A stretch of DNA of 64,000 bases from Bombyx mori (GCF_030269925.1 NC_085122.1:14340501-14404500), one strand, 5' to 3'; shown: positions 1 through 10,578, counted from the first letter of the stretch. The notes: a model not told the origin generated them from the letters alone. Numbers and translations are program-made.

Positions 1-277
1 TGTGGTTAAACAGCCATTTTAATGGTCTGTGATCGGTTACGATTTGGAATTTATTTCCGTAGAGATAAGGACGGAAAGTTTTACATCCATAGAGTATGGC
101 TAATAGTTCTTTCTCTGTTGTACTATAGTTGCATTTGCTTTTGTTTAATGTGCGAGACGCAAAAGCTACTGGTCGGTCTTTACCGATTTGTCCTTGAGAG
201 AGGACAGCACCCACAGCATAATTCGAAGCATCACAAGTGAGGATGAACGGTTTAGTGAAGTCAGGGTAGATTAGTAG
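1..277 (-). pseudogene. gypsy RNase H domain (piece A)
   Basis: The complement of 1-277 encodes a gypsy-type RNase H. It holds the first catalytic aspartate block (ILTCDASNYAVGAVLSQ), the PVAFASRTLN block and the YSTTEKELLAILYG block with the catalytic glutamate. The last block seen before the window edge is IVTDHRPLKWL. The frame continues rightwards after the R1 insert at 1325. It would degrade RNA in the RNA:DNA hybrid during reverse transcription. The piece is open but belongs to a broken Pol. Confidence 0.85.
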
Positions 278-1324
278 TCCGTGCTGGAGGCGTGGTCTCG
301 CCGCTTGGCGGACCCGTCGGCCGGCCTCCGTACCGTCGAGGCGGTCCGTCCGGTCCTCGCGGACTGGGTGGGCCGCGACCGCGGATGCCTCACCTTCCGG
401 CTGACGCAGATGTTGACCGGCCATGGGTGTTTTGGCCGGTACCTCTTTAAGATAGCCGGAAGGGAACCGACGGCGCAGTGCCACCACTGCGCGGACCGCG
501 ACGAGGAAGACACAGCGGAACACACGCTGGCGCGTTGCTCTGGATTCGACGAGCAACGCGCCGCCCTCGTCGCGGTCATAGGTGAGGACCTCTCGCTGCC
601 GCGCATCGTGGCTACGATGCTCGGCAGCGACGCGTCCTGGAAGGCGATGCTCGACTTCTGCGAGTCCACCATATCGCAGAAGGAGGCGGCGGAGCGAGAG
701 AGGGAGAGCTCTTCCCTTTCCGCACCGATCCGTCGCCGTCGAGCCGGGGGCCGGAGGCGGGAATACGCCCGTACGTCCCGGCCCCTGTAGGTGGCGGCCT
801 CCCCCCGGTGAAGGTCAAGGGGCGACCTGAGGGGGTGAGGCCGCGCGGCGCGCTACCAGCACTCTAGCGCGCTGCCGTGGAGTGAATAGAGCGACCGGTC
901 GACGGTGTTTCGCGTCCCGACCCGGCAGGCTGGTTCTGGTCCAGCGGGGTATTCCGGGACACCAGCGGCACCGTCTGGGCGGCCCGACGGGCTGCCGTAC
1001 TGAGACGGCCGACGTTTCAGAGCCTTCGATTCGCCTCGAAGGCTCCGTCGGCTGGGCGTCCTTGGGGTGAGCCGCGCCGTCTGGTTGTAGTGTTGACCAC
1101 CGCGGTAGCCCCCCTACCTCATCCGGGTTCTGACCTCGGAGGGGATCGGACGTCGGGTGTAAGAGTGCAGGGGAGTCGTTTAGTGGGTGGGCTCTAAAAT
1201 CCTTGGGCCCGCGGTCTGCTCACAACACCATGCAGATCGTTGAGTCTCACATACCCCGCGCGCCCCATTTGCGCGGGGACCTCGTAGGAGGTTCGGCCCT
1301 CTACCCGAAAAAAAAAAAAAAAAA
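278..1324 (+). mobile_element. R1-type non-LTR retrotransposon 3' end, copy A (5'-truncated)
   Basis: A roughly 1.03-kb LINE 3' end plus a poly(A) tract (1308-1324) is inserted in the gypsy Pol. The host sequence GTAG is duplicated on both sides (274-277 and 1325-1328), and rejoining the flanks restores the gypsy frame. It contains the C-terminal part of ORF2 (to 790) and a GC-rich 3' UTR. About 840 bp of its 3' portion is nearly identical to copy B at 33156-34015; a related but more divergent copy lies at 17218-18183 on the other strand. R1-clade assignment rests on the C-terminal CCHC-like domain and the overall protein pattern, from memory. Confidence 0.88.
281..790 (+). pseudogene. R1-type ORF2 C-terminus with CCHC-like zinc motif, copy A
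   Basis: This 169-codon open remnant starts within the LEAWSRRLADPSAG block. It runs through a zinc-binding C-terminal domain (CHHC, then H and C in EHTLARC) and a tail with the WKAMLDFCE block typical of these LINE ORF2 proteins. The domain is thought to help bind RNA or target DNA; endonuclease and RT are missing because of 5' truncation. The stop at 788-790 is followed by about 500 bp of GC-rich 3' UTR. Copy B has the same open C-terminus. Confidence 0.8.
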
Positions 1325-2166
1325 GTAGTGGAGCGGATGTTAATTTTCTTTTTAAGATTTCGAAGGCAAGCTGATGTTGGTTTTCCCAAATGAATGCAGT
1401 GTCTTTTTTCAAGAGGTTAGTAAGAGGTTTAGCAGTTTGGGAAAATTCTGGGATAAATCGTCTGTAGTACGAAACTAGACCGAGAAAGGATTTTATGTCT
1501 TTTGGGGATTTAGGAACTGGATATTCTGTAACGGCTTTTATTTTGTCTGGGTTCGGCTTTACTCCTTGTTCGGTTATAACATGGCCTAGGTAACACACTT
1601 CACGTCTAAGGAATTCGCACTTATCTGGCTGCAATTTGGTTGAATTGACGGATTCTTTTGAAAATAGAAGTTAGATTGAGGATATGGGATTTGATGTCAT
1701 AGGAATAGCAAACAATGTCATCTAAGTAAACAAAGCATCTTGTACCTTGGAGTCCCGATAGGGTGGAGTTCATGAGCCTCTGGAATGTGCTCGGCGCGTT
1801 CTTTAATCCAAATGGCATTCTTAAGAATTGGAAATGTCCTTCGGGCACATTGAAGGCTGTTTTGACTTTGTCGGCTTCGTTTAACTTGATTTGATGAAAT
1901 CCTGAGGCTAAGTCCAAAGTGGAAAAGTATTTACTATTTCCAAGTTGATCGAGAATTTCTGTTATTTGTGGAATAGGATATGTGTCGCCTATGGTTATGT
2001 CATTGAGCCTGCGATAGTCGATAACTACTCGCCATTTTTGGGTGTTGGATGCATCAAGTTTCTTTGGGACGACCCAAATAGGCGATGACCAGGGGGAATC
2101 GGAAGGCTCTATTATGTTTTGTTCCAGCATTTTATTGATTTGATTTTTAACTTCTGTTTTATGCAC
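1325..2166 (-). pseudogene. gypsy reverse transcriptase and connection domain
   Basis: On the minus strand, 2166 to 1640 encodes the RT fingers and palm: WRVVIDYRRLND, TLDLASGFHQI, MPFGLKNAPSTFQ and the catalytic FVYLDDIV block. A frameshift near 1640-1650 separates it from the LGHVI / FLGLVSYYRRFIPEF connection region, which runs to the R1 insertion at 1325. Catalytic aspartates are still present, but the frame is broken. The domain would copy the element's RNA into cDNA. Confidence 0.85.
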
Positions 2167-2653
2167 TTCTGGAAATCTATAAGTTTTGGTGTGTATTGGT
2201 ATATCGGATGTTGTTTTGATAATAAAGAAAGTGGAATGTTCGATACAGAGGATTCGACTAGGACATGAGGTAGAAGGGTCTTGGCTGGGTTACTCGTTAT
2301 TTCAAATACATTGGGCTTAGGAGGGTTAGGATTAGTATTCTTAGATAAATTGGATTTCTTATTTGTGTTTTTATTAGTATTTAAGGATTCAGTGGATTTA
2401 GGCGACCTCATTTCTCTGGATGGTCGCTCGGATACAGTGGATATAGTATTTTTTGGCAATCCTACTTCTTTGAGTGGTTGCATGGATACAGTGGATTTGG
2501 ATGGACAATCATGTAGCGATGTCCTTTCGATGTTTAGATTCTTTTTTAAAATTGAGGCGTAAATTCTATGTCGCGGTGTTGCCTTGGATATAGGATTAGA
2601 TTTATTGATGCCGGTTTTTATTCTACTTTGTCCCGTACATCGGGGTGAGACGA

Positions 2654-3067
2654 TTATTCGTTTTTTGGATGATCGTTGTCGACCGTATCATAGCCTTCAG
2701 CTTGATCGGCTTGTTCTACGTAATTTACCCTTTGGGCGACACCGGTTTGGTTTTGGTTAAATTTGAACTTGTTGTTGTTGAACTCGCGTTTGCGGCATTG
2801 TTCCAAGGTGTGCCCTGGTGTTTTGCAATATCTACAAAATATGGTATTAGAATCATAGCTATTCGCGGGTCTAGTTGGATAATTGTTTGGTCTAGGATGA
2901 TAGTTGTTAGTAGGGAATTGGCGGTTCACAACTCTACGTAAGGGTTGGGCAAAAGCTGGTCTTGCGATGTTTGGTCTGAAAGTTGGCCGACTCTCTTGAC
3001 GATAACCGGAGGGGTTTTGTTTGAATAGGAATTGTTGGATTTTTTCCTCCGATATAGCTATGTTCAC
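2654..3067 (-). pseudogene. gypsy Gag C-terminal piece with one CCHC zinc knuckle
   Basis: A 137-codon minus-strand stretch rich in Asn, Pro and Arg carries one zinc knuckle, FCRYCKTPGHTLEQC (C-x2-C-x4-H-x4-C), followed by Lys/Asn-rich sequence. This is the nucleocapsid end of Gag, which binds the element's RNA. It lies upstream of the RT region as expected. Low-complexity sequence between it and RT (2170-2650) is frame-broken and should hold the protease, which I could not identify. Confidence 0.75.
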
Positions 3068-3362
3068 CGCTTCATTCAGGGTTTTAGGAGATTTAGTTAG
3101 AGATGCGAGGAATAAGTCCCATTTGGAACTGATGGAGGGCTAATTCCTACATGGCGGCTGTCCGCCCTACCATTTCCTTACTTTTGTGACCATGAGGGAT
3201 AGATATCTCGGTTAATAGCTGGGACAAACACGTCTCTATCCTAAGAGCATATTGGCTAACGTTTTCGTTTGTTTGTTGTTTACATTCTTATAGATCTGTC
3301 AATAGGTGAGCATAATGCTTCCTCTCGCAGAACTGGACCTTAAGAAAGTCTTTGAGTTGTTG

Positions 3363-3716
3363 CTAATTAGCGAATTCTTTAATGGAACAAGCGGTTTCCG
3401 CTTTGTCCTGTAATTGGCAAAGTATGTACTTAAAGAGTATATCTTTTTGTACGTCAGACGCTAGCTCGTAAGCGTTGTTACAGTTCACAAGAAATGAGTT
3501 TAGCGTTTCTCTACAGCCATCGTATGGTTTTATAAATTTCAGCAAAGTTGAGAGATCGATTTCGGGCTTTTGAATCATCACAGCTCTCTTTTTCGCGACA
3601 GACCGCGTTTGTGGGGGAAGAAGATAGCCTTGGCCCTCCTCCTTGGTGTCTGTTACCGCGAAATCGGTTTTTTCGTATTTTGGACTCTGAGACCTTTCCG
3701 CCATTTTCTTATACAA
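3363..3716 (-). pseudogene. gypsy Gag N-terminal piece
   Basis: A 117-codon minus-strand stretch begins MYKKMAERSQSPKYEKTDF. It contains LLKFIKPYDGCRETLNSFL, a pattern seen at the start of the Gag capsid region of 17.6/297-like elements. It is followed, after a frame-broken gap at 3068-3362, by the CCHC part. Likely Gag capsid region; not functional. Confidence 0.6.
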
Positions 3717-4180
3717 TACAAGTTGAATTACAAATTCTTATAAAATTAACTAGTGAACACGGTTACTAAACGAAAATAGAATACAAAAGTTTGAACTGGT
3801 ATCTAATATAGCAATGACCAAAACAATTTAATAAATTGATAAAGAGCTCACAGGCATGCAGACAGCACGATAAGGGCGTTCATTCTCGGAACTCGGCGAT
3901 GAGGCGATCCGTGAGTTGCGTTTCTGTGTTTCGTCGGATACCGGTCGCGGCACGCAGGAGCAGTTGTCCGTGACAGTGGGTATGATACTGTGATGCCGGC
4001 TACAGCATTCAAGTAGAATGCGCAGCAGTGGGCTTTCAGCGATCGACGAGCACAACACAAATGCACAAATTATTAGTAAAAACGGTGGAGTTCACGATCA
4101 CAAGTATTAATTCTATGATTCACTGAATTTTAGAGTTCACTGGATATTGAGACGTACCAGGGACTTTTCAAAATCCTTTT

Positions 4181-4348
4181 ACGCTGCCACCAAAATGTTA
4201 TGAGCCACAGAATATTTAGCTTTTTAAAAAAAATGCTTTATATGATTTTGGACGACCGTCTTGGATGAGGAGATGAAGGAGACTGACTCACTGACGTGAG
4301 CCCGATATAGGTGTATTATGCAGAGTGTTGAGGTAGCGGGACAGAGTG
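4181..4348 (-). repeat. Partial gypsy 5' LTR and primer-binding site
   Basis: On the minus strand TGGTGGCAGCGT (plus 4181-4192) lies next to a terminus reading CATAACA (from plus 4196). A PBS beginning TGG next to an LTR end in CA is the standard arrangement. The LTR would run rightwards from 4196 and seems to be cut by the LINE A fragment around 4349. The other LTR is outside the window, so the outer limit is a guess. Positions 3770-4180 between it and Gag are noncoding leader with no other feature seen. Confidence 0.5.
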
Positions 4349-4353
4349 CATAG

Positions 4354-4992
4354 TTAGCAAGAAGAAGTGCAACGGGAAGCTATAACAGTTCGGAGGAGAT
4401 GCCAGCGCAACCTCCCAGTAATAATTTTTTCAACGACCTTGCCTAGGATGGACAGCAGACCAATGGGACGATTTGATTGCAGGTAAGCCTTGTTCGTCTT
4501 GTTGGCTTTAGGTGTAATTGAAACCGCGGCGATTTTCCATGGTCTAGGGAAAACACCCACGTGCAACATCGCATTGGCCAGTGCCAGGAAGGCTCCACTG
4601 TCTCTCAACACGGAGTGTTCTACGATGTCTGCGGTGAAACCGTCCGGACCCAGGGCCTTACGGAGCGAGAAACCACAAACCGCCCAGCTCAACCCGTGCT
4701 CCGTGAAAGGGGGGTCAGGCGGCGTCTCGGGGTATAAGTTGGCATCCACTCGACGCAAAGCCTCATGCTCGGGTGTGTCCTCCCCAGGTCGGTCGTCTGG
4801 GAATAGGGTGTCGGCCAACAGCCGCGCCGACTCCCGCGCCGAGCACGTGCTGCCGCCCGCCGCATGCAGTAGTACCTCCGGCTGCCGCGGCTCGGTGCGC
4901 CGCAATATTTTCCAGATTCCGTCCCACATGGACTTCCGCTCTGCCGTCGTACACAGCTGTTTCCAACTGGCGGTCTGCGCTTGTCGTGCCAT
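4354..4992 (-). pseudogene. LINE A reverse transcriptase N-terminal part
   Basis: A 212-codon frame matches the start of a non-LTR RT: SLRKALGPDGFTADIV (the KAPGPDG block), FPRPWKIAAVSITPK and RPIGLLSILGKVVEKII. The catalytic YADD/FADD block and everything after it are missing. The related LINE F has the same blocks (NPKKAPGVDGFTADIC, YRPIGLLPILGKIYEK), so the two are members of one group. It cannot make active RT. Confidence 0.8.
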
Positions 4993-5030
4993 CTCCGTGT
5001 ACTCCTCCTTGACAGTCAGATACTCTATAA

Positions 5031-6078
5031 TTACATATTACCGTCTTCCCGGGGCTGCACATCTGATTCTCCTTTTTTTTGTTCTAACTTCTTTTTTTTT
5101 ATTTCTAGATCTATCGACCACCAAGGAGGGTCCTTCCTGAGGCGGGGCGGGCGTGCCGCTGGGATTGTCGCATCACATGCAGCCGCCAGGGCCGCCACAT
5201 AGTCCGTCGTCGCCCCTTCCACGTCAGCCTCCGTCGACAGCGCAGCGCAATGTTCAGCCGTCGCGTTATTGCGCTCTCGCTTTTCACGGAATGCGTCGGC
5301 GAACTCGAGCTAATCCACCTGTCTCGTGTTATACTTGAGCGTGCCGGAAGCATTTTCCAGCAGCGGCGCGGCGGGCGCGCCTCGCAGGACCAACTCGGTG
5401 ATGAGCGCGTTATGGTCGAACGACGTAATGTCGCCGTCTACGCGCCAACTTCTCACCATCGGCAGCAACGCCTCGCCACATGCCGTTACGTCCACACTGC
5501 GGTATACGCGCTCCCTCGCCGGTATACTTGGAAGGTGGATTCATCGCCCTCGTTTATTATGGTTAGCCTCAGCTCTTCTAGCATTCCTGCCAGTCCTTCT
5601 CCGCACTCGTCGTCACGCTCGCCACCCCACCAACGGCTCCAGGCGTTGAAATCGCCCCCCAACAACACTCGGCCCGCTCCTACCCTTGATACCACGGTGC
5701 GTATGCCCTCCATCGCCTCACGCCACTCAACACTATCACCCGGCTCGATGTAGGCGGATATTAGAGGCAGCGACCTCGACTCCTGTCTAATCAGTGCTAA
5801 CTGCAGTCGCTAGCCGCTGGGATTGCAGGGTCGAGTCCACTTCCAGCCGTATCGCTGCATCTAAAATTATCACGGCGGCCTTGTTGGGCTTCTCCTTCGT
5901 GGCTCCGGCGGCCTGCACCACGCGCGCGCCCTCCGACGCCGCCATCTCTTCTACGGCGCCAACGTACGGCTCCTGCACGAGCAGCGTGGCCGCGCGTCGC
6001 GCAGCTCCTTCTGCTAGCAGCTCGCTAGTTGCGAGCCTCGCGCGATTAATGTTGGCGTGGATTAGGGTGAAAACTTAG
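5031..6078 (-). pseudogene. LINE A apurinic-like endonuclease domain, frame-broken
   Basis: The minus strand shows the ordered blocks of an APE-type LINE endonuclease. These are LLVQEPYVGAV near 5960, VLLGGDFNAWSRWWG near 5660 (the GDFNAH-type block) and SFDHNALITELVLRG near 5410 (the SDH catalytic block), then a PPWWS linker near 5110. The pieces lie in different frames. This enzyme nicks target DNA to start target-primed reverse transcription. Inactive here. Confidence 0.75.
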
Positions 6079-6122
6079 GCCACGACCGCTGCGCCTTTAG
6101 CAATAAGCGACGAGGGAGCGCG

Positions 6123-7340
6123 CTATGGCGTCCCACCGGCGGCGCACCGGGCAGCCCTTCTCCATAGCTCCTCAGCCATCAACCGCGCCACGAGCTTTCC
6201 CGCTACGCTCTTGTTCGCACAGCCCAGGACGACCTTGCCATCGCGAGCTTTCCGACACCGCTCGACTCGCACGCCCTCTCTACGAGCCTCCGCTCCCGCC
6301 GCACTCTCAACTCGCTTCAGCACCTCGTCGGCGGTGTGCCTTGGGTCCCGGGACGACACGATGATGGTGTGCGGCGCTGCGGAAATTGGCGGGCGCGGCG
6401 CGGTTACCGCCTCCGCGTAACTGCGCGGTGCGGGCGGCGGGAGGGCAGCTCGCGCGCCACCTCGGCCACGGTCGCGCCGCTTGTCCGCGTCTCCTCCCGC
6501 AGCGCGCGCACTTCCTCTAGCATGCTCTTCGCGGGACCCAGCTCCTTTGCCGTCTGCTACAGCTTCCCATCCGCCAGCACAGCCTTCAACTCCCGTATCT
6601 CCTCCACGACTTTGGGGTCCAACGACGAAGAGGCGCCCGCCCGCTTGATCTCTGCCAGGGGTTGGGCCACCTCTAATCCCAGAATGATTCGCGATGCGGC
6701 GGTGTCACCCTTTATAGTGTCGAGCTTCGCGCCGAACTCCAACTGGCCTCGAGCACTCGCGAATGTCTGCGCTCAGCCATTTCAAGCTCTCGGGCAACAG
6801 AGGTGTATAAGCACTCTAGTTCGTTTGAAAAACGTGTTCGCGAGTCCGCCAGTCGCAGTACGAGTTCCAGCAGCAATTGAAGCTTCTCCACAACCAATTC
6901 TCTAACTTCTTTCTTTAAGTTTGCGGTGGTTTTGCTTTCCAGGGATGTCTTGGCGTCCTGGACGGTTCGATTGGCCTGATTTGCGGCGTCTCTCAGTCCC
7001 CCGCCCAAACTGATTCTTGCAGACTGCGCGCCGGCTACCTTCGATGCTATCCTACACTCTACATTCGCCGGCGCGCTCGGGGCGCTTAATGCTTCTGCGA
7101 GCGACATGGGCCACGACATGTATCCCGTCGCCGCGACTCCGAAAAAACCGCATTCTTCTCGAGAGCGCGCACCCACGCTTCCCTGAGACGTCGTGAGCGG
7201 CGGCGGTGACTGGCCGCCTGGTAAGTATCGTTCCGGCACAGCGACAGCCCTCTCAGCTCATCGTCTACCCTCCGCACCGCTGGCGCACTTCTGGATCACC
7301 GGATTGAACCCACACTTCCAGTTTTACTCTTTGAGGCCAT
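6123..7340 (-). pseudogene. LINE A ORF1 (Gag-like), missing its zinc knuckles
   Basis: A probable start at 7340 (MASKSKTGSVGSIR) is followed at once by an in-frame TGA. The frame then continues as coiled-coil-like sequence (7239-6712) and an RNA-binding-like segment (6359-6123, DEVLKRVESA, CRKARDGKVVLGC). That segment matches the same part of LINE F ORF1 (EEVLERVRRTID, VRKAKNRKVIMGF). In LINE F this part is followed by three cysteine-rich knuckles; here it jumps to a C-terminal ELWRRAARCAAGGTP and a stop. I infer an internal deletion of the knuckles. Old and broken. Confidence 0.65.
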
Positions 7341-8804
7341 TACTTATGTTTGCTGTGGTTCGTCTATTGTTCTATTGGTTTCTTGTGTATGTTATTGCTG
7401 ATTGATTATTCTATGTCAGTTGATTTGTTAATGCTCCCTTGTTAGTTATTTATTTCGGTTTGGTAATAATAAATATATATATATACATATATATAGTGGT
7501 TTGTCGATTATAAAGGTATTTATGTATGTAGTATGTTACTATTTATGATTATGTCTGTTATTTTATGAATTAATTATTATTTATTTATTGTTATTATTAT
7601 TATTTTTGTGATGGCTGTATGGCTAACCAACTCTGTGCCCGCTCCGCGCTGACAAGTGTTATGCAGTCTATTAATGCTTTGTCACAATTTAGTCTGTGTC
7701 GGCGTCGGTCGGTTTAAGTGATAATATAATTGTTTCTGTTTGTTCAGGCCCGGGAGATTGCAGCGAGACTTCACGAGCCCTCCCTAAATGCCCCTGCGGC
7801 GAATTGGGTCTGACAAAAGCAACTCCAGGGTGTGACGCCGAGTGTTTGTGAGCTTGGAGTAATTTTTTATTGTTTAGGTGGGTATTTTATTTTGTGCGTC
7901 TTAAGTTGTTAGTTCTTATGTTTGACCTGTAAGCTTGTTTGTCTGTAACGGTGTATTATGTGTTCTTTGTGTGTTCCAGGTTTTGTTGGACTGAAGAGGC
8001 CCGTCGGCGGGCTCAAATTGTCGCCGCGCCCAGTTGACCTCCGGTGACCTGTCTCTCGTCGGCGTTTGGGTCCAGTAATGTGCCGACGTTCAGCACCTAG
8101 CCGATTCAGCGCCGCCCACGTTGCGTCTATATTATATTGTTAATTGTGTGATTATGTATGTATTTGATTTCTTTTCAATTAAAGAGTACCTTCCTCCCCC
8201 CGCTCTCCCCCCCTTATTCCCTCCTGAGAAGTAAAGGTTATTTGCTGGTATCCTGAAAGGTAAAGGTAATTTGGTACCGGTTGATCGGTACGGTAAGGTT
8301 ATTAAGGTAAAGGGTTAGTGAACCTGTCCTGGCACTCCTGGCAGTACTCGTTTTTCAGGTAGTCCGCGGCGGCCGGTAATTGCTCTTGGTAACCTGTGGT
8401 GGTTTTAATATTTTGTTGTTCGCTGGTGGCCGGAGGTAAACCGCAGCACAATAGCTTCTCGCCCACTTGTCTCTAGTGGTAAAAGCTCAAACGACAATAA
8501 GTAGCACTGCCCCCACAGGCGCAGGAGGGGAACCACTCAGACAGTAGACAATCCGTCATCCAAGTATTGAATTAATCTAACCTAAGCCCAGCTCCATCTG
8601 CCGTTGTCGGACAAACCACTCCAGCGCGCAGTGCGGCTCCTAACACTGTTCACGTCGATCTTAAACGTATGGATGGGATCGGTTGCCGCACTCTGAGCTA
8701 GGAAGAAAGCACTGCGATAAATCAGTCCACTGTTCCAATAATTCGAGTCGACACTCGCGGAGTCACCGCGAGCGGGGGCGATACCCAACCGGACAGCCCC
8801 AGGT
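7341..8804 (-). other. LINE A 5' UTR region, noncoding
   Basis: About 1.46 kb with no convincing coding sequence. The part next to ORF1 (7380-7640) is AT-rich with short (TA)n and (TTA)n runs. Positions 7740-8130 are GC-richer with CCCGGG and CCGGTG words, and 8220-8420 holds repeated words of the type GGTAAAGGTAA. I read this as LINE 5' UTR because ORF1 and the monomers bracket it; part could be an unrelated older insert. Confidence 0.4.
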
Positions 8805-9068
8805 CGGAAAGCATTCCGCAGGGCGTAGTAAGGGAACAATAGTAAGATCGCTAGGTGTGAGATTTTAAGATAGTGGTTTCTCGCGGCCAGGTAGCAGCGT
8901 AGAACACGAAAATCGCCACAAACGATGGCAATACGCAGCCGAAACAGCAACCCGCCCGCGTCCCAGCCCGAAAAGCGTTCCGCAGGGTATAGTAAGGGAA
9001 CAATGGCGAGACCGCTAGGTATGAAATTTTAAAATTGTGCCTTTCCGGGGCTGTGTAGCAGCGTAAGA
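8805..9068 (-). repeat. Two diverged 154-bp monomers in the LINE A 5' UTR
   Basis: The block from about 8809 (GGAAAGCATTCCGCAGGGCG, GTAAGGGAACAAT, CGCTAGGTGTGA, AGGTAGCAGCGTAG) recurs from about 8964 (GAAAAGCGTTCCGCAGGGTA, GTAAGGGAACAAT, CGCTAGGTATGA, GTGTAGCAGCGTAAG). The spacing is about 154 bp. Tandem monomers at a LINE 5' end are known as promoter units in some mammalian L1 families; a promoter role here is inference. Confidence 0.6.
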
Positions 9069-9093
9069 ACTAGTCTTACGCTGCTACACAGCC
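9049..9093. repeat. Perfect 20-bp inverted repeat with 5-nt loop
   Basis: GGCTGTGTAGCAGCGTAAGA (9049-9068) is followed by ACTAG and then by its exact reverse complement (9074-9093). The left arm is the extreme 5' end of the LINE A monomer. The right arm is an inverted extra copy of it, lying between LINE A and LINE B. It probably marks a fold-back or 5' inversion made during insertion. Confidence 0.9.
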
Positions 9094-10215
9094 TTAGCAC
9101 TTACTTGCATATATGCCAGACTGCTCAGGTTCTTGTGGCAGCAACAACCACCCCCAGCAAGCCGTCGGCTCGAGTTGGTTCCGGCGATAAAGAACTCCAG
9201 GTTTCCAGGCGTAAGCCGCCTTATAATACACCACAAACTCTTCCACTTGTCTCTCTCCGCACAGAGATCACTTCTAACGGTACAAACTGGAAAACGACTC
9301 AAAAAATTAAAAATATTTTAACTCTGCACAAGTAACCGTAGCCACCCAGTGGTACAGCGCAACTCTTAGAATAGGTTAGGGCATTCGGAAAGAGCATTTT
9401 CGTCACGGAGGCCGTCTCGGCGGCATATCTCCGGTTCCATTCATCGAGCGATCCCATTCGGATCTGCCGTCTGATGAATGAAATCGGACACAGGTCATAG
9501 TCCAGCTTCCTCCGCGACGCCAACGCTGCTCCCTTTGCCAATTCGTCCGCGCGCTCATTCCCTGGCAGGCCCGCATGGGCTTTAACCTAAAACAAAGACA
9601 CAGCTTTGCCTTGAGCCGAAGCCGCTGTTGTCAAATTGGCACGGGCGCGCACCACCAGGGGTGGAGCGAGCGCCCGCCTGCAAGCGACTGCAATGCGGAC
9701 ATTGAGTCGCTATACAGGCCGAAGCAAATCGCCAGTAATTCCGCCTGATAGACCGTGCAGTACGCGGCGAGGCTAAGTTTGAGGTTCTGGACTTCGACTT
9801 CATTATCCCATACGGATAATGCGGCTCCGACCCTCCCCTCAATCTTGCTGCCGTCAGTGAAGATCCGCACTGTCTGCACGTTGTAGCTTTCAACAAGCTC
9901 CTCGTCCGCCAGGCACACGAATTCCAAAGCTTTTTGTTTGGCGGGGTGAGAAGTTTCTGCAAATCTCACCGGACACTCAATCTCCTGGTCTCCTGGTATT
10001 AGCTAGGATGACCTTCTCCTCGCCTCATACATGGCAGCTGCTTCTTGTATGCGGAGGTCTAAGTATAACAGCCAGTACCAGTGCCGAGTTTAGAGAGACC
10101 GTGCGGTAAGACTTACAGAGCTTCTGGACGAATCCTCGTTGGACGGAACCCAGCTTCCTCCGTATGCCCAGCTTTTTCGTAGCGGGCGCCCAGGCTCCGG
10201 CCGCGTACATGATAA
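9094..10215 (-). pseudogene. LINE B: ORF2 RNase H and C-terminal fragment
   Basis: Minus-strand pieces in changing frames match LINE F ORF2 in order. They are YAAGAWAPATKKL and YRTVSLNSALVLA (10210-10060), the RNase H start RIFTDGSKIEGRVGAALSVW (near 9850) and YCTVYQAELLAICFG (near 9730). The last block is KLDYDLCPISFIRRQIRM / LDEWNRRYAAE (9520-9400). Several frame breaks make it nonfunctional. Positions 9094-9360 next to the hairpin are not recognisable. RNase H in LINE ORF2 is typical of I-group and some R1-like families. Confidence 0.75.
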
Positions 10216-10578
10216 TTGGTTGTCCTCTAACGTAGTCAGAGCTCTTGTTATCAATTTATCAAATTAATAAATAAATATTATAAAGTGTTTCAATTTCTTT
10301 TAAATACCAATTTTTATTAAGTTAATATCCAAAAAGGTAATTCCATTTCCAAAGAAAAACTATCCTTAGGGGGTTTTGGGGTGTTCCAAATATATATTGG
10401 TTATATAATTGACATCCCAGTATTCTCAGGTCTTATAATATGTAGGTAAGGTAAGTCGGCAAATTGGATCCGTAACTTCGGAATAAAGATTGGCTCTGAG
10501 GACCGGGGCGTGTCGGGTTTGGACGAGAAGCGGATGCGGCCGGTGCCGGGTCTGGTCGATGTTCGTGCGTTATATTCG
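10216..10578. other. AT-rich spacer, nothing recognised
   Basis: This 363-bp stretch between LINE B and the next R1 copy is AT-rich, with short A/T runs. The part 10440-10578 is GC-richer and open on the plus strand for a few dozen codons, but it shows no known motif before the R1 match begins at GAGTCGTGGGA (10579). Confidence 0.4.

Larger units (their letters stand above)
1..4348 (-). mobile_element. Decayed 17.6/297-like gypsy LTR retrotransposon, truncated at the window edge
   Basis: Reading on the minus strand from about 4348 to 1, the order is a partial 5' LTR, a primer-binding site, a Gag piece, a CCHC Gag piece, RT and RNase H. This is a gypsy Gag-Pol layout; integrase and the 3' LTR lie beyond the left edge. 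The coding region is broken by several frameshifts and by a nested R1-type LINE at 278-1324. Removing that insert rejoins the RT-RNase H linker in frame across GTAG, which confirms the nesting. The retroviral-type protease could not be identified in the degenerate 2170-2650 stretch. The element is dead. Similarity to the 17.6/297 group is judged from the FVYLDDIV, LGHVI and FLGLVSYYRRFI motifs. Confidence 0.85.
4349..9070 (-). mobile_element. LINE A: decayed R1/Jockey-group non-LTR retrotransposon, 3'-truncated
   Basis: A coherent minus-strand LINE: 5' UTR with 154-bp monomers (about 8805-9068), ORF1 (about 7340-6123), endonuclease (about 6078-5300), linker (5222-5031) and the first part of RT (4992-4354). 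The rest of RT and the 3' UTR are missing where it meets the gypsy LTR. Coding regions are GC-rich, and frameshifts and stops are spread through ORF1 and ORF2, so it is old. Its 5' end lies at the inverted repeat 9049-9093. Confidence 0.75.

Noticed and set aside
4490..5753. Long plus-strand frames over LINE A (216 and 167 codons)
   Set aside because: They are antisense shadows of the GC-rich LINE A RT and endonuclease, with no known motif.
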